64,000 nt of DNA from contig CP007051.1 in the NCBI GenBank assembly GCA_000517565.1, forward strand, positions 1,077,039 to 1,141,038, in the 5' to 3' direction. Position 1 is the stretch's first letter; each line of letters opens with the position of its first letter. The notes under the pieces are model-generated. The model had not been told where the DNA came from and ran no database searches. It saw only the letters and a program-made list of their open reading frames with translations. Below are positions 1 to 8,147 of the stretch, one piece after another. The stretch is from Desulfurella acetivorans A63 (GTDB lineage Bacteria; Campylobacterota_A; Desulfurellia; Desulfurellales; Desulfurellaceae). Both the position numbers and the translations under genes were made by a program.

Positions 1-2
1 AT

Positions 3-1259
3 GCCCAATGGTTGCTAGATAGAGTAAAAAAATCGTATGATATCTATTTTCAAAAAACAAAAGAATATTTAGAAATAGATATAAAGATAAAATTATACGA
101 AAAAATAATAAAGTCATTGGATTCAAAAATTAATGAATTAGAATCATTAATAAATGATTATAAAAATCAAATCAAAACTAAAGAAACAGAGCTTGAAAAA
201 TTAAGAGAGGAGATCCAACAAAAACTTAGAGAATTCAATATTGACTTTCGAAATCTTATCTCTACACCAGAATTGGTATCAGGTTTTTTAAAAGAAGAAA
301 TTGCCGAAAACTGCAATTTTTGTAATATCAATAACAAAATAGACAACATTGATTCATCCACCTTATCTAATATTTGTCGCAATAAAGTAATTAGTAAAAT
401 TAACATTGTTGATTTCATCAGAGATAATAAAGAAGTATTACAAACAAAATTTAACGAGAAGTCTCATTTAATGAGTATAGTTATTAACGGAGCAGTAAAT
501 AGAGATCCAAAAAAAGATGATATTCAATATCTTTTTGTACCTTCAAATAGTACACAAATTTTTGTTACAGGTTTTACTTTAGATAATAAAGCTTTGGGTG
601 AAAAAACCGATAGAATAATAAGCATAAAAGAAAGTAGCGGGTATCCTTTAGATGTTTTTACTGTTTTTAAAGATAACTTAGAAGATTTGTTGAATTTATC
701 AAACAACTTAGGATTACAAGAATTAAAAAATTCCTTTACTTACGATTTTGATAGATTTTTCCCAATTTTTAAAGAAGCAATATCTACCAATACAAGAATT
801 CAACCCGAAAAAATTGCTAACGAAAATGAGACAAAAAGTAAAATGGAGTCTCAACCTTATATTAAAACTGAAAAAAGCGAACCAAAAGAAATTTCTAACG
901 ACAATTCAACAAAAAGCGTGGTTGAATCTAAATCTTCTACCGAGGCAATATTAAACGAATACCAAATTGAACAGATTGGTAAAGCTATGGGTTTGATACA
1001 AACAGAAAACGGCAAAGATGCCTACTTTGACGAAGAAGGATTTGATTTGCCAACAAAAGATGAAGATGGATTTGATATACCTAAAAACATAATGCTTAAA
1101 AAAATAGAACAAATAATACTATCACTATTAGAGAAGGACAAAAATTCAATAAAAGAAAAAGTCAAAAACTACATTAAACAAGAAAAAGCTAAATTGTCAG
1201 AAGAAGATTATGCTAAACTATATAATCAAATCGTTGAAGATTTTATTAGGAGGTATTAA
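3..1259 (+). CDS. Unrecognised coiled-coil protein, 5' end outside window
   Basis: I do not recognise a defined family. The frame is open to the left edge (codons at 3-11 read A-Q-W before a TTG at 12), so the start is probably outside the window. Counting from that TTG, residues 20-75 are a K/E/L/I-rich coiled coil, C101 and C104 form a C-N-F-C pair, residues 110-250 look globular, 260-315 are a polar linker, and 340-357 hold a ten-residue tandem repeat (DEEGFDLP, then DEDGFDIP). The last 50 residues are again charged helix. The segment S-S-G-Y-P-L-D-V-F near 208-216 reminds me of the C-terminal part of bacterial tubulin-like (Tubulin_2) proteins, but this is a weak memory-based resemblance. 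The stop abuts the ATG of the next gene, so the two are probably co-transcribed. Confidence 0.6.
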   Translation, partial: AQWLLDRVKKSYDIYFQKTKEYLEIDIKIKLYEKIIKSLDSKINELESLINDYKNQIKTKETELEKLREEIQQKLREFNIDFRNLISTPELVSGFLKEEIAENCNFCNINNKIDNIDSSTLSNICRNKVISKINIVDFIRDNKEVLQTKFNEKSHLMSIVINGAVNRDPKKDDIQYLFVPSNSTQIFVTGFTLDNKALGEKTDRIISIKESSGYPLDVFTVFKDNLEDLLNLSNNLGLQELKNSFTYDFDRFFPIFKEAISTNTRIQPEKIANENETKSKMESQPYIKTEKSEPKEISNDNSTKSVVESKSSTEAILNEYQIEQIGKAMGLIQTENGKDAYFDEEGFDLPTKDEDGFDIPKNIMLKKIEQIILSLLEKDKNSIKEKVKNYIKQEKAKLSEEDYAKLYNQIVEDFIRRY

Positions 1260-2057
1260 ATGTCAGGAGAAAAAAATTTTTATCAAAAACCATCTTTTGT
1301 TGCGGGTTTATCTTTAGGGTTTGTTTTGGTAATTATTATACTATTTGTTATTATAATTAACTCAACAGACCCCAAAAAGAAATATGAAGAAGCCCTAACT
1401 AGAGCTCTTCAACAAAGCAACTGTACATTATCAAACGAGACAAAAACATATTTAAATCAACTTGCAAAAAGAATCCATTTGCAACAATCAGACAAAGAAT
1501 TTATAACCGCAAAAGTTGAAGCTTCGTTGTGCCAGCCACATCAAAAAATCCAAGCACAAAGTAAAACTCAAAATGTTGAAAATGCTACTCAAAATCAAAC
1601 TCAGTCAAAGCAAACTGTCAATGAACAAAATCAAATGGTAGCCGACCAACATATAAATCTTGGTGTGATGCTAGCATCACAAAAAAACTTTCAAAAGGCA
1701 GAACAGGAATTTTCAGCTGCAATTAGTGCTGCTCCAAATTATAGTCTTGGTTATGTAAATCTTGCAGCAACTTATATAAGCGAGGGTTTTTATGAAAAGG
1801 CAATTAATACAGCAAAAGATGGCATAACTAACGCTGGAAACAATGCGGATTTGTACTATGAATTAGCTTGTGCGCAATCACAAAAAGGAGACTTAGGTAA
1901 TGCGCTTGATAGCTTAAGCAGAGCTCTTAGTTTAGGTTTTTCGCATATTGACCAGCTTAGCAATGATCCTGATTTAAACAATCTAAGAACAAAACAGAAA
2001 TCCAATTTTTGCAATTTATTAGCAAAGAACCATATTGCAATTAAATATTGTATGTAG
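1260..2057 (+). CDS. Membrane-anchored TPR protein
   Basis: A 265-residue protein with a short cytoplasmic N-terminus, one transmembrane helix at about residues 13-34, a Q/N-rich linker (about 90-125) and two to three tetratricopeptide units at about 125-225, recognisable from the A-N-Y/L-G/A-L-A spacing. The final third is a shorter helical tail with two Cys. TPRs are protein-protein interaction scaffolds, so this is likely an exported but membrane-tethered adaptor. It starts at the base after the upstream stop with an AGGAGG site in the end of that gene, implying translational coupling. The partner is unknown; the upstream coiled-coil protein is the obvious candidate. Confidence 0.75.
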   Translation: MSGEKNFYQKPSFVAGLSLGFVLVIIILFVIIINSTDPKKKYEEALTRALQQSNCTLSNETKTYLNQLAKRIHLQQSDKEFITAKVEASLCQPHQKIQAQSKTQNVENATQNQTQSKQTVNEQNQMVADQHINLGVMLASQKNFQKAEQEFSAAISAAPNYSLGYVNLAATYISEGFYEKAINTAKDGITNAGNNADLYYELACAQSQKGDLGNALDSLSRALSLGFSHIDQLSNDPDLNNLRTKQKSNFCNLLAKNHIAIKYCM

Positions 2058-2105
2058 TTGCTTTGAAAATTGTTTTTTTTTAAGGGATTAGCAACGTAGA
2101 ATATA

Positions 2106-2139
2106 TTATGCCTAATTTGCTATAGCCAATTAGGCATAA
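2106..2139. repeat. 34-bp near-perfect palindrome downstream of the TPR gene
   Basis: TTATGCCTAATT at 2106-2117 pairs perfectly with AATTAGGCATAA at 2128-2139, and the ten-base centre (TGCTATAGCC) is itself palindromic with one mismatch. It lies about 50 bases after the TPR stop and is not directly followed by a T-run (six Ts start only at 2153), so it could be a weak terminator, a protein site, or the end of a mobile or repetitive element. The rest of the 2058-2546 gap is A+T-rich and shows no convincing gene. Confidence 0.55.
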
Positions 2140-2546
2140 GCCTTGCATAATGTTTTTTGATAATTAAAGTTGTTTAAATGAGGTTGCGCCATAAACATAA
2201 AACACAAAAAATTTTTACCCAGAGAGCAAATTTAATACTTTCCTTGTTTGAGTTAAATTGTTTAAGTAGTTGTTATATAAATGTTTTAATATGTTTTAGA
2301 AACTTATGAGGTTTATTATAATAGGGAAAACGAAATATATTTGCAACTTTTGTAAAGAAAAAAGTTTCAGTAGTGATAATATATATTTAAGGATATCTTT
2401 TTTACGACAAAAAATTAAAAAGTTTAGTAATAACAAATAGTAGTTTTAAAAAACGGAACAATTGATACTGTTTACAAAGACAAAGAAATATTATCCCATC
2501 TTTACCACTTTTCAACAAAAATCATCAAAAAACAGGCATTTTTGGT

Positions 2547-2576
2547 ACCTAAACCCTATTTAGACAGGGTTTAGGT
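2547..2576. terminator. Perfect 11-bp stem-loop with T-run, before the transposase
   Basis: ACCTAAACCCT (2547-2557) pairs with AGGGTTTAGGT (2566-2576) around an eight-base loop and is followed by TTTT. The form fits a Rho-independent terminator reading rightwards, shielding the transposase from upstream transcription. Equally it could be part of the left end of the insertion sequence, since it sits about 60 bases before the transposase start. I cannot tell the two apart without a second copy of the element. Confidence 0.5.
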
Positions 2577-2639
2577 TTTTAACCCCCTTTGTAGTCCCCT
2601 ATAATATATTATATGTCTTTTTTGTTAATAATATATTTT

Positions 2640-3472
2640 ATGTTTGTTAAGCCGATTAAGAAAAAGAACCCTGGTTCAGATAAAGTATACACTTACTACA
2701 GACTAATGGAAAGCTACAGAACACCAAGTGGCCCAAGACAAAGGAAAATAATAGATCTTGGTGCTTTAGAAGAAATTGATCCAAAAGATCATAAAAAACT
2801 TGCAGACTTAATAGAAGACAGATTAAAAGGAAAAGAAAGTCTATTTAGATTAGATCCAGTTTTGGAAAATATGGCCGATTATTTTGCCAGCCTTATAATA
2901 AACAAGGATTTATCTAAAAGTATAGAAAATGTAAAAGAGAAAGAAAACAAGGAAGAAAAGGAAAGCAAAGAGTCCAGCATAGAAGTGTATGAGTCTTCAA
3001 TATGTTCTTTATCTACAAAAACCATAGGGGCAGAATATGTTGGATACTCAATGCTAAAAGAGCTGGGCATTGATAGCTTTCTTTTAAGTCTTGGCTTTAG
3101 TAAATCCCACATTGACCTATCCATTCTATCAATCATATCAAGGCTCGTTTACCCTTCAAGCGAGCATGCTACAAAGTATTGGGCAAAAAGCATAACTGCT
3201 TTGGATAAACTTTTATCAACTTCATTTAATCATATAAGCCACAACAGCCTGTATAGAATATCAGATAAACTGTTTTCCTATAAAGAGCAGATAGAAAACT
3301 ATCTGGCCAAAAAGCAAGAAGACTTATTTTCTCTAAAAAACACTTTAATACTTTACGATCTAACAAACACCTACTTTGAAGGCTCAGGCAAAGCCCAAAA
3401 GCTATCCTATGGCTATTCCAAAGAAAAGCGCTATGACTGTCCTTTAATTAGCCTTGGGCTTGTAATAGACTA
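2640..3472 (+). mobile_element. Remnant of an IS1634-type insertion sequence
   Basis: Only the 5' half of the transposase is present and no right-hand terminal inverted repeat is visible, so the element is a fragment. Its right border lies between about 3470 and 3495, where transposase homology stops and the start of an unrelated minus-strand gene appears. The left border is uncertain (about 2530-2600, near the stem-loop). The element cannot move on its own. Confidence 0.65.
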
Positions 3473-3560
3473 TAAGTTTCCAAATGTTTTTGCCATCATG
3501 ATTTCTTCTTCGCTGCAAAATACTCTAGGATATTTAAATTCAGGCGTTAACATTTTGTAG
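2640..3560 (+). pseudogene. IS1634-family transposase, 3'-truncated
   Basis: The N-terminus (M-F-V-K-P-I-K-K-K), the 'YYRLMESYRT' segment and the central 'LILYDLTNTYFEG' with its acidic catalytic residue are typical of IS1634/IS4-type DDE transposases, normally about 500-560 residues. After 'LISLGLVID', ending at 3470, the sequence leaves the family and the last 30 or so residues are translated foreign DNA. The remaining DDE residues are missing, so it must be inactive. I prefer the ATG at 2640 to the one at 2613, because the extra residues are hydrophobic and atypical for the family. A lysine/glutamate-rich stretch at about residues 95-115 is unusual but tolerated in this family. Confidence 0.8.
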
Positions 3561-3580
3561 TATTCTTTTGCTTCTGGCAT
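3470..3580 (-). pseudogene. First 36 codons of an unknown gene, truncated at the IS junction
   Basis: A GGAG site with correct spacing precedes an ATG at 3580, and the frame reads M-P-E-A-K-E-Y-Y-K-M-L-T-P-E-F-K-Y-P-R-V and on to a TAG at 3472-3470, exactly where transposase homology ends. It begins 33 bases after the transhydrogenase stop on the same strand, so it was probably the next gene of that operon before the IS event removed its body. The fragment is too short to name. By analogy with gamma-butyrolactone operons a dehydrogenase or CoA-handling enzyme would be expected, but nothing in the residues shows it. Confidence 0.5.
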
Positions 3581-3612
3581 AATTTTCTCCTTTTAAAGTC
3601 AAACAGCGTAAG

Positions 3613-4875
3613 CTACCAATTCTTTAAGCTTTTTTTGTAAATCTCCCTTATATTTTCAATCTTTACCGGCCTTGGACTACATACAAGAAGCCTTTGAACC
3701 TGCATAGCAGCCTGGGATAGTTCTTCTATGTCTTTTTCACTAAAGCCAACTGCTTCTATACCTGATGGAAAATCAATATCTTTCATTAATTCCACAACAG
3801 CTTCTTTTGCCAGATAAGCACCTTCTATATCGCTTAAACCATCTGTATTTTTGCCCATTAGCTGCGCAACCTTTTTTAGTTTAGATGCACTTGTTGGTAT
3901 AATAAACTCAAGTGCAGCTTTAGCTGTAACGCATACCGATATACCATGCGGTAACTGATGGTTTCTTCCAGCTAAAGGATATGCAAGAGAATGTGGTATA
4001 TGAACACCTGCGTTTCCAAATGCGCCGCCTAAGTGAGCAGCCAAAAGCATATTGCTTCTTGCTTCTAAATCGTATGGGTTATGACAGGCTCTCCTTAGAT
4101 ATTTGCCAATAAGCTCAATGCTTTTTTCTACAAATAGATCAGAAACAGGGTTTGCACCAATATAGACTGGTCTTTTATCTGGAGAATCTGGTCTTATTCT
4201 TGCATAATATGGAAGAGCAGTATAAGCTTCTATTGAATGCAGCAATGCATCCATACCGGTAGAAGCAGTATAGTAGCTAGGAAGTGTTACAGTTAAAACC
4301 GGGTCAAGCAAAGCTAAACTTGGCAGTAAATACTGATGGGATATGCCTACTTTAAGTTTTTCCTTTTCTAAATCAACAATAGCAACAGGCGTATTTTCGC
4401 TACCTGTGCCTGCTGTTGTTGGAATTGCAATTAAAGGCTTAAGTGGTCCTGGTATGGTTTTGCCAAGACCTGTGGGTGGTGCTACATAATCTTTGAAGTC
4501 TTGCGTTGGGTATGTGGTGTAGAGGTTAAGCATTTTTGCTGTATCTATGGATGAGCCACCACCAACGCCGACAAAAGCATCATACGTATTGCCTTTTATA
4601 GATTCGAGGCCTTTCATAAAAGCAGTGTCTATTGGTTCAACCGGAGAAGAGTCAAACACATCAAAACCAATACCAGCTTTTTCCAGGCTATCTTTTATAG
4701 TATTTAGTATATCTGTATTTTTGCTAATATTTTCATCTGTAACTATAAGAACCTTTTTTGCACCCATTCTTTTTACTTCATAGCCTACTTCACTTGCAAC
4801 ACCTTTGCCAAACTTTACCTGAACATTTCTGACAGTAAAAACACTGTCATTAGGAGAAAAATAGGATAAATTCAT
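3613..4875 (-). CDS. Iron-containing alcohol dehydrogenase, hydroxyacid-oxoacid transhydrogenase type
   Basis: A 420-residue group III (Fe-dependent) alcohol dehydrogenase. The Rossmann-like half carries GGGSSIDTAK (105-114) and PTTAGTGSE (152-160). Metal ligands by alignment are D209, H213, H295 and H310 (in 'HQLPHG'). The segment around 218-245 ('YTALPYYARIRPD', then P-V-Y-I-G-A-N-P-V-S-D) and the tail motif 'CSPRPV' are characteristic of the ADHFE1/HOT subgroup. HOT oxidises 4-hydroxybutyrate to succinic semialdehyde while reducing 2-oxoglutarate, using tightly bound cofactor. The neighbouring lactonase-like and amidase-like genes fit a 4-hydroxybutyrate or related hydroxyacid route. Start: ATG after an AGGAGGTTAAA site. 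General NAD-linked alcohol dehydrogenase activity remains possible. Confidence 0.85.
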   Translation of the reverse strand: MNLSYFSPNDSVFTVRNVQVKFGKGVASEVGYEVKRMGAKKVLIVTDENISKNTDILNTIKDSLEKAGIGFDVFDSSPVEPIDTAFMKGLESIKGNTYDAFVGVGGGSSIDTAKMLNLYTTYPTQDFKDYVAPPTGLGKTIPGPLKPLIAIPTTAGTGSENTPVAIVDLEKEKLKVGISHQYLLPSLALLDPVLTVTLPSYYTASTGMDALLHSIEAYTALPYYARIRPDSPDKRPVYIGANPVSDLFVEKSIELIGKYLRRACHNPYDLEARSNMLLAAHLGGAFGNAGVHIPHSLAYPLAGRNHQLPHGISVCVTAKAALEFIIPTSASKLKKVAQLMGKNTDGLSDIEGAYLAKEAVVELMKDIDFPSGIEAVGFSEKDIEELSQAAMQVQRLLVCSPRPVKIENIREIYKKSLKNW

Positions 4876-4884
4876 TTTAACCTC

Positions 4885-6177
4885 CTAACTTTCGTATTTT
4901 TTACAAACGATATCATATAAACCAGCGTTTTTTAACAAACTTATTGGTGCTAAAAAAGTAGCTGACACAGTACCTGGTAATCTACCTATTTCAATAGCAC
5001 CTGTAATTGTGGCTCTATTTTTTACTTCAGGTATTGATATTCCTAAAACTTTAGACGCTCTTTGCAAAGCATTATCTGTTGCTTCATTTATGTTGGCACC
5101 ACTTCCAACAAAAGAAATAGGCAAAGATTCTTCAAGTTCGACCATACCCCATATAGAAGCTAGTTTTTTTGCAATATCTTTCTCCTGGCATGAAAATGGT
5201 TTTGCTAAATAAGGTAAATCTTCAATATTAGGTAAAATAATTGGTCCTTCAAGTTCGACATTTTTTAAAATCTCAACTTGAGTTACAATAATACCGGATA
5301 CATCTGTTGTATGACCTGCAATTTCACCATCACCCTGCATAGCGTGCATATCACCAAAGTAAACTCCAGCGCCATCGACTTTAACAGGCGCAATTACTAT
5401 AGCACCTTGCCTTACTTTATTAATATCCATATGACCGTCTGTGCGCAAAGATAATTGTTCTTTTTCTACAGCATATTCATGCGGTGCGCCTATTAAAAAT
5501 TGGCCAAAATCTCCAGCATTGTGAGAATCTGGCATAGCAATAGCAGGAAGCGTGCCAAGTTGACCCATAAACGGCCTTAAGCGAGCAGTTAATCTTGCTA
5601 TGTCGGATTGTGCAAAAACAACAATTGGATTTTGTATAGAATTATCAGGTATTTGCATATAATTTTTTGCATCTTTTGCAGCAATTTCTGCAGCATTTTT
5701 GTTAAGTGTTATACCTATTTTATAGTTTTCATCAAATGCTATTGTGTATCCATTTGTAAATTCAAAAGGAGCTATACTCTCGCCGCATACTTTACATTTT
5801 ATGGCATCTTTACCAATCCCATCTATATAGGTTTCTGGGTATAAAGTGTTGCATTTTGGACATTTAGCTGCAACAAAAGGATCACCTATAAATCTACCTT
5901 CCATAGCTTTTTCATTTCCAGATGAAGTCACAATTGAAGCAACTTTTATTGAATGAATTTTTATCGCAACACTGTCACCTACTTTTGCACCTTCTATAAA
6001 AACAGGCTTTGTTACTTCATGACCACCTCTTATGGCTGGAGTTATCATTGGACCCCAACATCCCGGTGCAGTGTTTGCAATAATGTAACCACCATTTTAT
6101 AATGGACCAAGCATAGAAGCTTTTGGATCTAATATTCCATTTGTAAACTCATTAACAAATACAATTCTACCTGACAT
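4885..6177 (-). pseudogene. Acetamidase/formamidase family gene with in-frame TAA at codon 27
   Basis: The natural start is the ATG at 6177, preceded by AAGGAAGGGT and 13 bases after the lactonase stop. The frame reads M-S-G-R-I-V-F-V-N-E-F and on to L26, then TAA (6099-6097), then continues N-G-G-Y-I-I-A-N-T-A-P-G-C-W-G-P without any shift into the 387 intact codons from the ATG at 6048. A family protein would be expected to have K, E or Q at the stop. The rest is well conserved for the FmdA/AmdA amidase fold, including the conserved 'GDMHAMQGDGEIAG' segment and an inserted CxxC...CxxC zinc-ribbon-like piece (about residues 83-110 of the full frame). Family members release ammonia from formamide, acetamide or related short amides. 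Restart at 6048 would lose 43 residues and has no good ribosome site. Confidence 0.8.
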
Positions 6178-6190
6178 ATAACCCTTCCTT

Positions 6191-6964
6191 TTACTCATAA
6201 TATTCTGGTGCTAATTTTATTGTTTTAAAGAATTCAGGATCATGACCAAACCAGATTTCAGCATTTTCTGCTTTTGCAAGCTCACCCAGGGATTGTACAG
6301 AGTATGCAGCATCTGCAAAGTTAAGTGCAAAGCCAGATGGTATGTTTTTTTCAAAGTTATCTTTTAAGTAAATAGAATCACCAGTAATAATTACGCTCTT
6401 GTGCTTTTTAAGTCTAACAAGAACACTTTGGTGTCCTGGAGTATGACCTGGAGTTGGAATAATAAATATTGCACCATTAAACATACTTCTGAAGCCTACA
6501 ATAGGTTCCCACTTGATATTTGGATCTTTAATATCATTTTTGATATAGGCTGCATCCATTAATTGGTCAGGAAAAAATGCATACCTTAATTCGTTTAGCT
6601 GGACAATTACTTTAGCGTTTGGGAAAAACCTTGTGCTTCCTGCATGATCTAGATGAAGGTGTGTTTGTATGATATAGGAAATATCTTCTGGTTTTATACC
6701 AAGTTTGGATAGTGCTACAACTGGCTGTTCTTCTTCTTTCATAACCGGGTAGTAAACATTGATAATATCACCCCATGTACCTTGCGGATCCTTTATGCAA
6801 CCTGGAGATATTCCGGTATCTATAAGTACTTTTGTGCCATCTATATCAACCATAAAATATGGCACAGGAATATCAAAAGGTTCACCAATACCCGTGTTGA
6901 ATAAAAACTTTTCTTTAGTGGATTTTAAAATTCCACTACTGAATGCATACAATTTAACACTCAT
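6191..6964 (-). CDS. Metallo-beta-lactamase-fold lactonase-like hydrolase
   Basis: A 257-residue protein of the metallo-beta-lactamase fold. The dinuclear zinc site is complete: H102, H104, D106 and H107 in 'THLHLDHAG', H178 in 'GHTPGH', D196 and H241. The short N-terminal strand region, 'DTGISPG' loop and overall length are those of the N-acyl-homoserine lactonase / AttM (BlcC) gamma-butyrolactone lactonase group. Given the transhydrogenase downstream, a lactone that opens to 4-hydroxybutyrate is a sensible substrate, but homoserine-lactone cleavage cannot be excluded. It is the first gene of the minus-strand group and starts at an ATG after an AGGAGG site. Confidence 0.8.
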   Translation of the reverse strand: MSVKLYAFSSGILKSTKEKFLFNTGIGEPFDIPVPYFMVDIDGTKVLIDTGISPGCIKDPQGTWGDIINVYYPVMKEEEQPVVALSKLGIKPEDISYIIQTHLHLDHAGSTRFFPNAKVIVQLNELRYAFFPDQLMDAAYIKNDIKDPNIKWEPIVGFRSMFNGAIFIIPTPGHTPGHQSVLVRLKKHKSVIITGDSIYLKDNFEKNIPSGFALNFADAAYSVQSLGELAKAENAEIWFGHDPEFFKTIKLAPEYYE

Positions 6965-6996
6965 CTAAACCTCCTTTTAAAAAATACTTTTAAATT

Positions 6997-7024
6997 AAAA
7001 TATACCATAATTAACTAATTTCAA
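6997..7024 (-). promoter_or_regulatory. Possible promoter of the lactonase operon
   Basis: On the minus strand TTGAAA (7024-7019) and TATTTT (7002-6997) are separated by 16 bases, about 30 bases before the lactonase ATG. The region is very A+T-rich, so chance matches are likely. Confidence 0.35.
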
Positions 7025-7063
7025 TAAAAGATACAAAATTAATAACTTTATAAACAAAAATAC

Positions 7064-7092
7064 TTGACCTTGTTATAATTTTAAAATATGAT
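7064..7092 (+). promoter_or_regulatory. Sigma-70-type promoter for gmhA
   Basis: TTGACC (7064-7069), a 17-base spacer and TATGAT (7087-7092) lie 21 bases before the gmhA ATG, with a GGGAG ribosome site between. A TATAAT at 7074-7079 within the spacer has no good -35 partner. Confidence 0.6.
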
Positions 7093-7113
7093 ACATTAAA
7101 AAAGGGAGTTGTT

Positions 7114-7674
7114 ATGGATTTTGTAGAACTATGTGAGCAAACCGCGCAGAAATTTTTACAATTACAAAGTAGACAAAAAGAACTAGAAAATATTTCCACA
7201 GTTATATTTAATGCCTTAAGTAATAACAATAAACTGTTGATTTTTGGCAATGGCGGATCTGCAGCAGATGCACAACATATGGCAGCAGAACTTGTTGGTC
7301 GTTTTTTAAAAGAAAGAAAAGCCATAAGTGCAATTGCACTAACAACAGACACATCCATAATCACAAGCATTGCAAACGATTATAGTTTTGATAAAGTTTT
7401 TGAGCGTCAAATAGATGCTCTTGGTAAAAGAGGTGATATAGCCTTTGGTATATCAACAAGTGGTAACTCAAAAAATGTTTATTTAGCCATTAAAAAAGCA
7501 AACGAAATAGGTCTTACAACAATTGCGCTTTTAGGTAAAGATGGCGGTATAATAAAAGATATTGCCAAAATTAGCTTTATAGTTGATTCAAATTATACAC
7601 CAACGATTCAGGAGTTGCATATCTTTATAATTCACAATATATGCAAAATCATAGAGGATTTATGGACAAAATAA
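7114..7674 (+). CDS. gmhA: Sedoheptulose 7-phosphate isomerase
   Basis: GmhA converts sedoheptulose 7-phosphate to D-glycero-D-manno-heptose 7-phosphate, the first step of LPS inner-core heptose synthesis, in the cytoplasm. The 186 residues form a single SIS domain; '[15 protein letters not shown]' (about residues 46-60) is the phosphosugar-binding signature, and 'STSGNSKNV' and the C-terminal 'QELHIFIIH' with a metal/catalytic His are also typical. Length is normal. It is followed by rfaE2 with a 13-base overlap, so both heptose genes are co-expressed. The kinase (rfaE1) and phosphatase (gmhB) of the pathway are not in this window. Confidence 0.93.
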   Translation: MDFVELCEQTAQKFLQLQSRQKELENISTVIFNALSNNNKLLIFGNGGSAADAQHMAAELVGRFLKERKAISAIALTTDTSIITSIANDYSFDKVFERQIDALGKRGDIAFGISTSGNSKNVYLAIKKANEIGLTTIALLGKDGGIIKDIAKISFIVDSNYTPTIQELHIFIIHNICKIIEDLWTK

Positions 7675-8147
7675 AATCTTTCGAACAGATAAAAGAAATC
7701 ATTGACAAACTAAAAGCCTTCAATAAAAAAATTGTTTTTACAAATGGCTGTTTTGATATCATTCACGCAGGTCATGTAAATTACCTTCAAAAAGCAAAGC
7801 AGTTAGGCGATATACTTGTTGTAGGTTTGAATTCAGACAAATCCGTTAAATCCATTAAAGGCGAAAAAAGACCAATTAACAATCAAGACGATAGAGCTTG
7901 CGTTTTAAGCGCATTTTATTTTGTTGACTATGTTGTAATTTTTGATCAAGACACACCATACGAACTAATCAAGATTATCCAACCGGATATTCTGGCAAAA
8001 GGCGCAGACTGGGAAGGTAAAAACATAGTAGGAAAAGATATTGTAGAAAAATCGAATGGCAAAATAGTATTGATTGACTATTTAGAAGGCAAATCAACAA
8101 CATCGATTATAGATAAAATTCTTAAAGCATATGGATATACTGGATAA
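7662..8147 (+). CDS. rfaE2: D-glycero-beta-D-manno-heptose 1-phosphate adenylyltransferase
   Basis: Activates heptose 1-phosphate with ATP to ADP-heptose. The protein is the stand-alone adenylyltransferase half of HldE: '[14 protein letters not shown]' carries the nucleotidyltransferase HxGH-type motif (H-A-G-H), and 'VVGLNSD' and the tail 'GKSTTSII' are family hallmarks. I choose the ATG at 7662 (after GAGG at 7654-7657) over 7641, which would add seven atypical residues and lie deeper inside gmhA. With this start the protein is 161 residues, normal for RfaE2. It overlaps gmhA by 13 bases and the recombinase gene by 17. Confidence 0.92.
   Translation: MDKIKSFEQIKEIIDKLKAFNKKIVFTNGCFDIIHAGHVNYLQKAKQLGDILVVGLNSDKSVKSIKGEKRPINNQDDRACVLSAFYFVDYVVIFDQDTPYELIKIIQPDILAKGADWEGKNIVGKDIVEKSNGKIVLIDYLEGKSTTSIIDKILKAYGYTG

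Noticed and set aside
2306-2440. 44-codon ORF with a C-N-F-C pair in the gap before the IS fragment
   Set aside because: No ribosome site and no recognisable family; in a gap this size a frame of this length is expected by chance.
7074-7079. TATAAT as the -10 of gmhA
   Set aside because: No acceptable -35 at 16-18 bases upstream; TTGACC with TATGAT fits better.
7011-7370. 119-codon minus-strand ORF opposite gmhA
   Set aside because: Covers the gmhA promoter and gene start on the wrong strand; no ribosome site.
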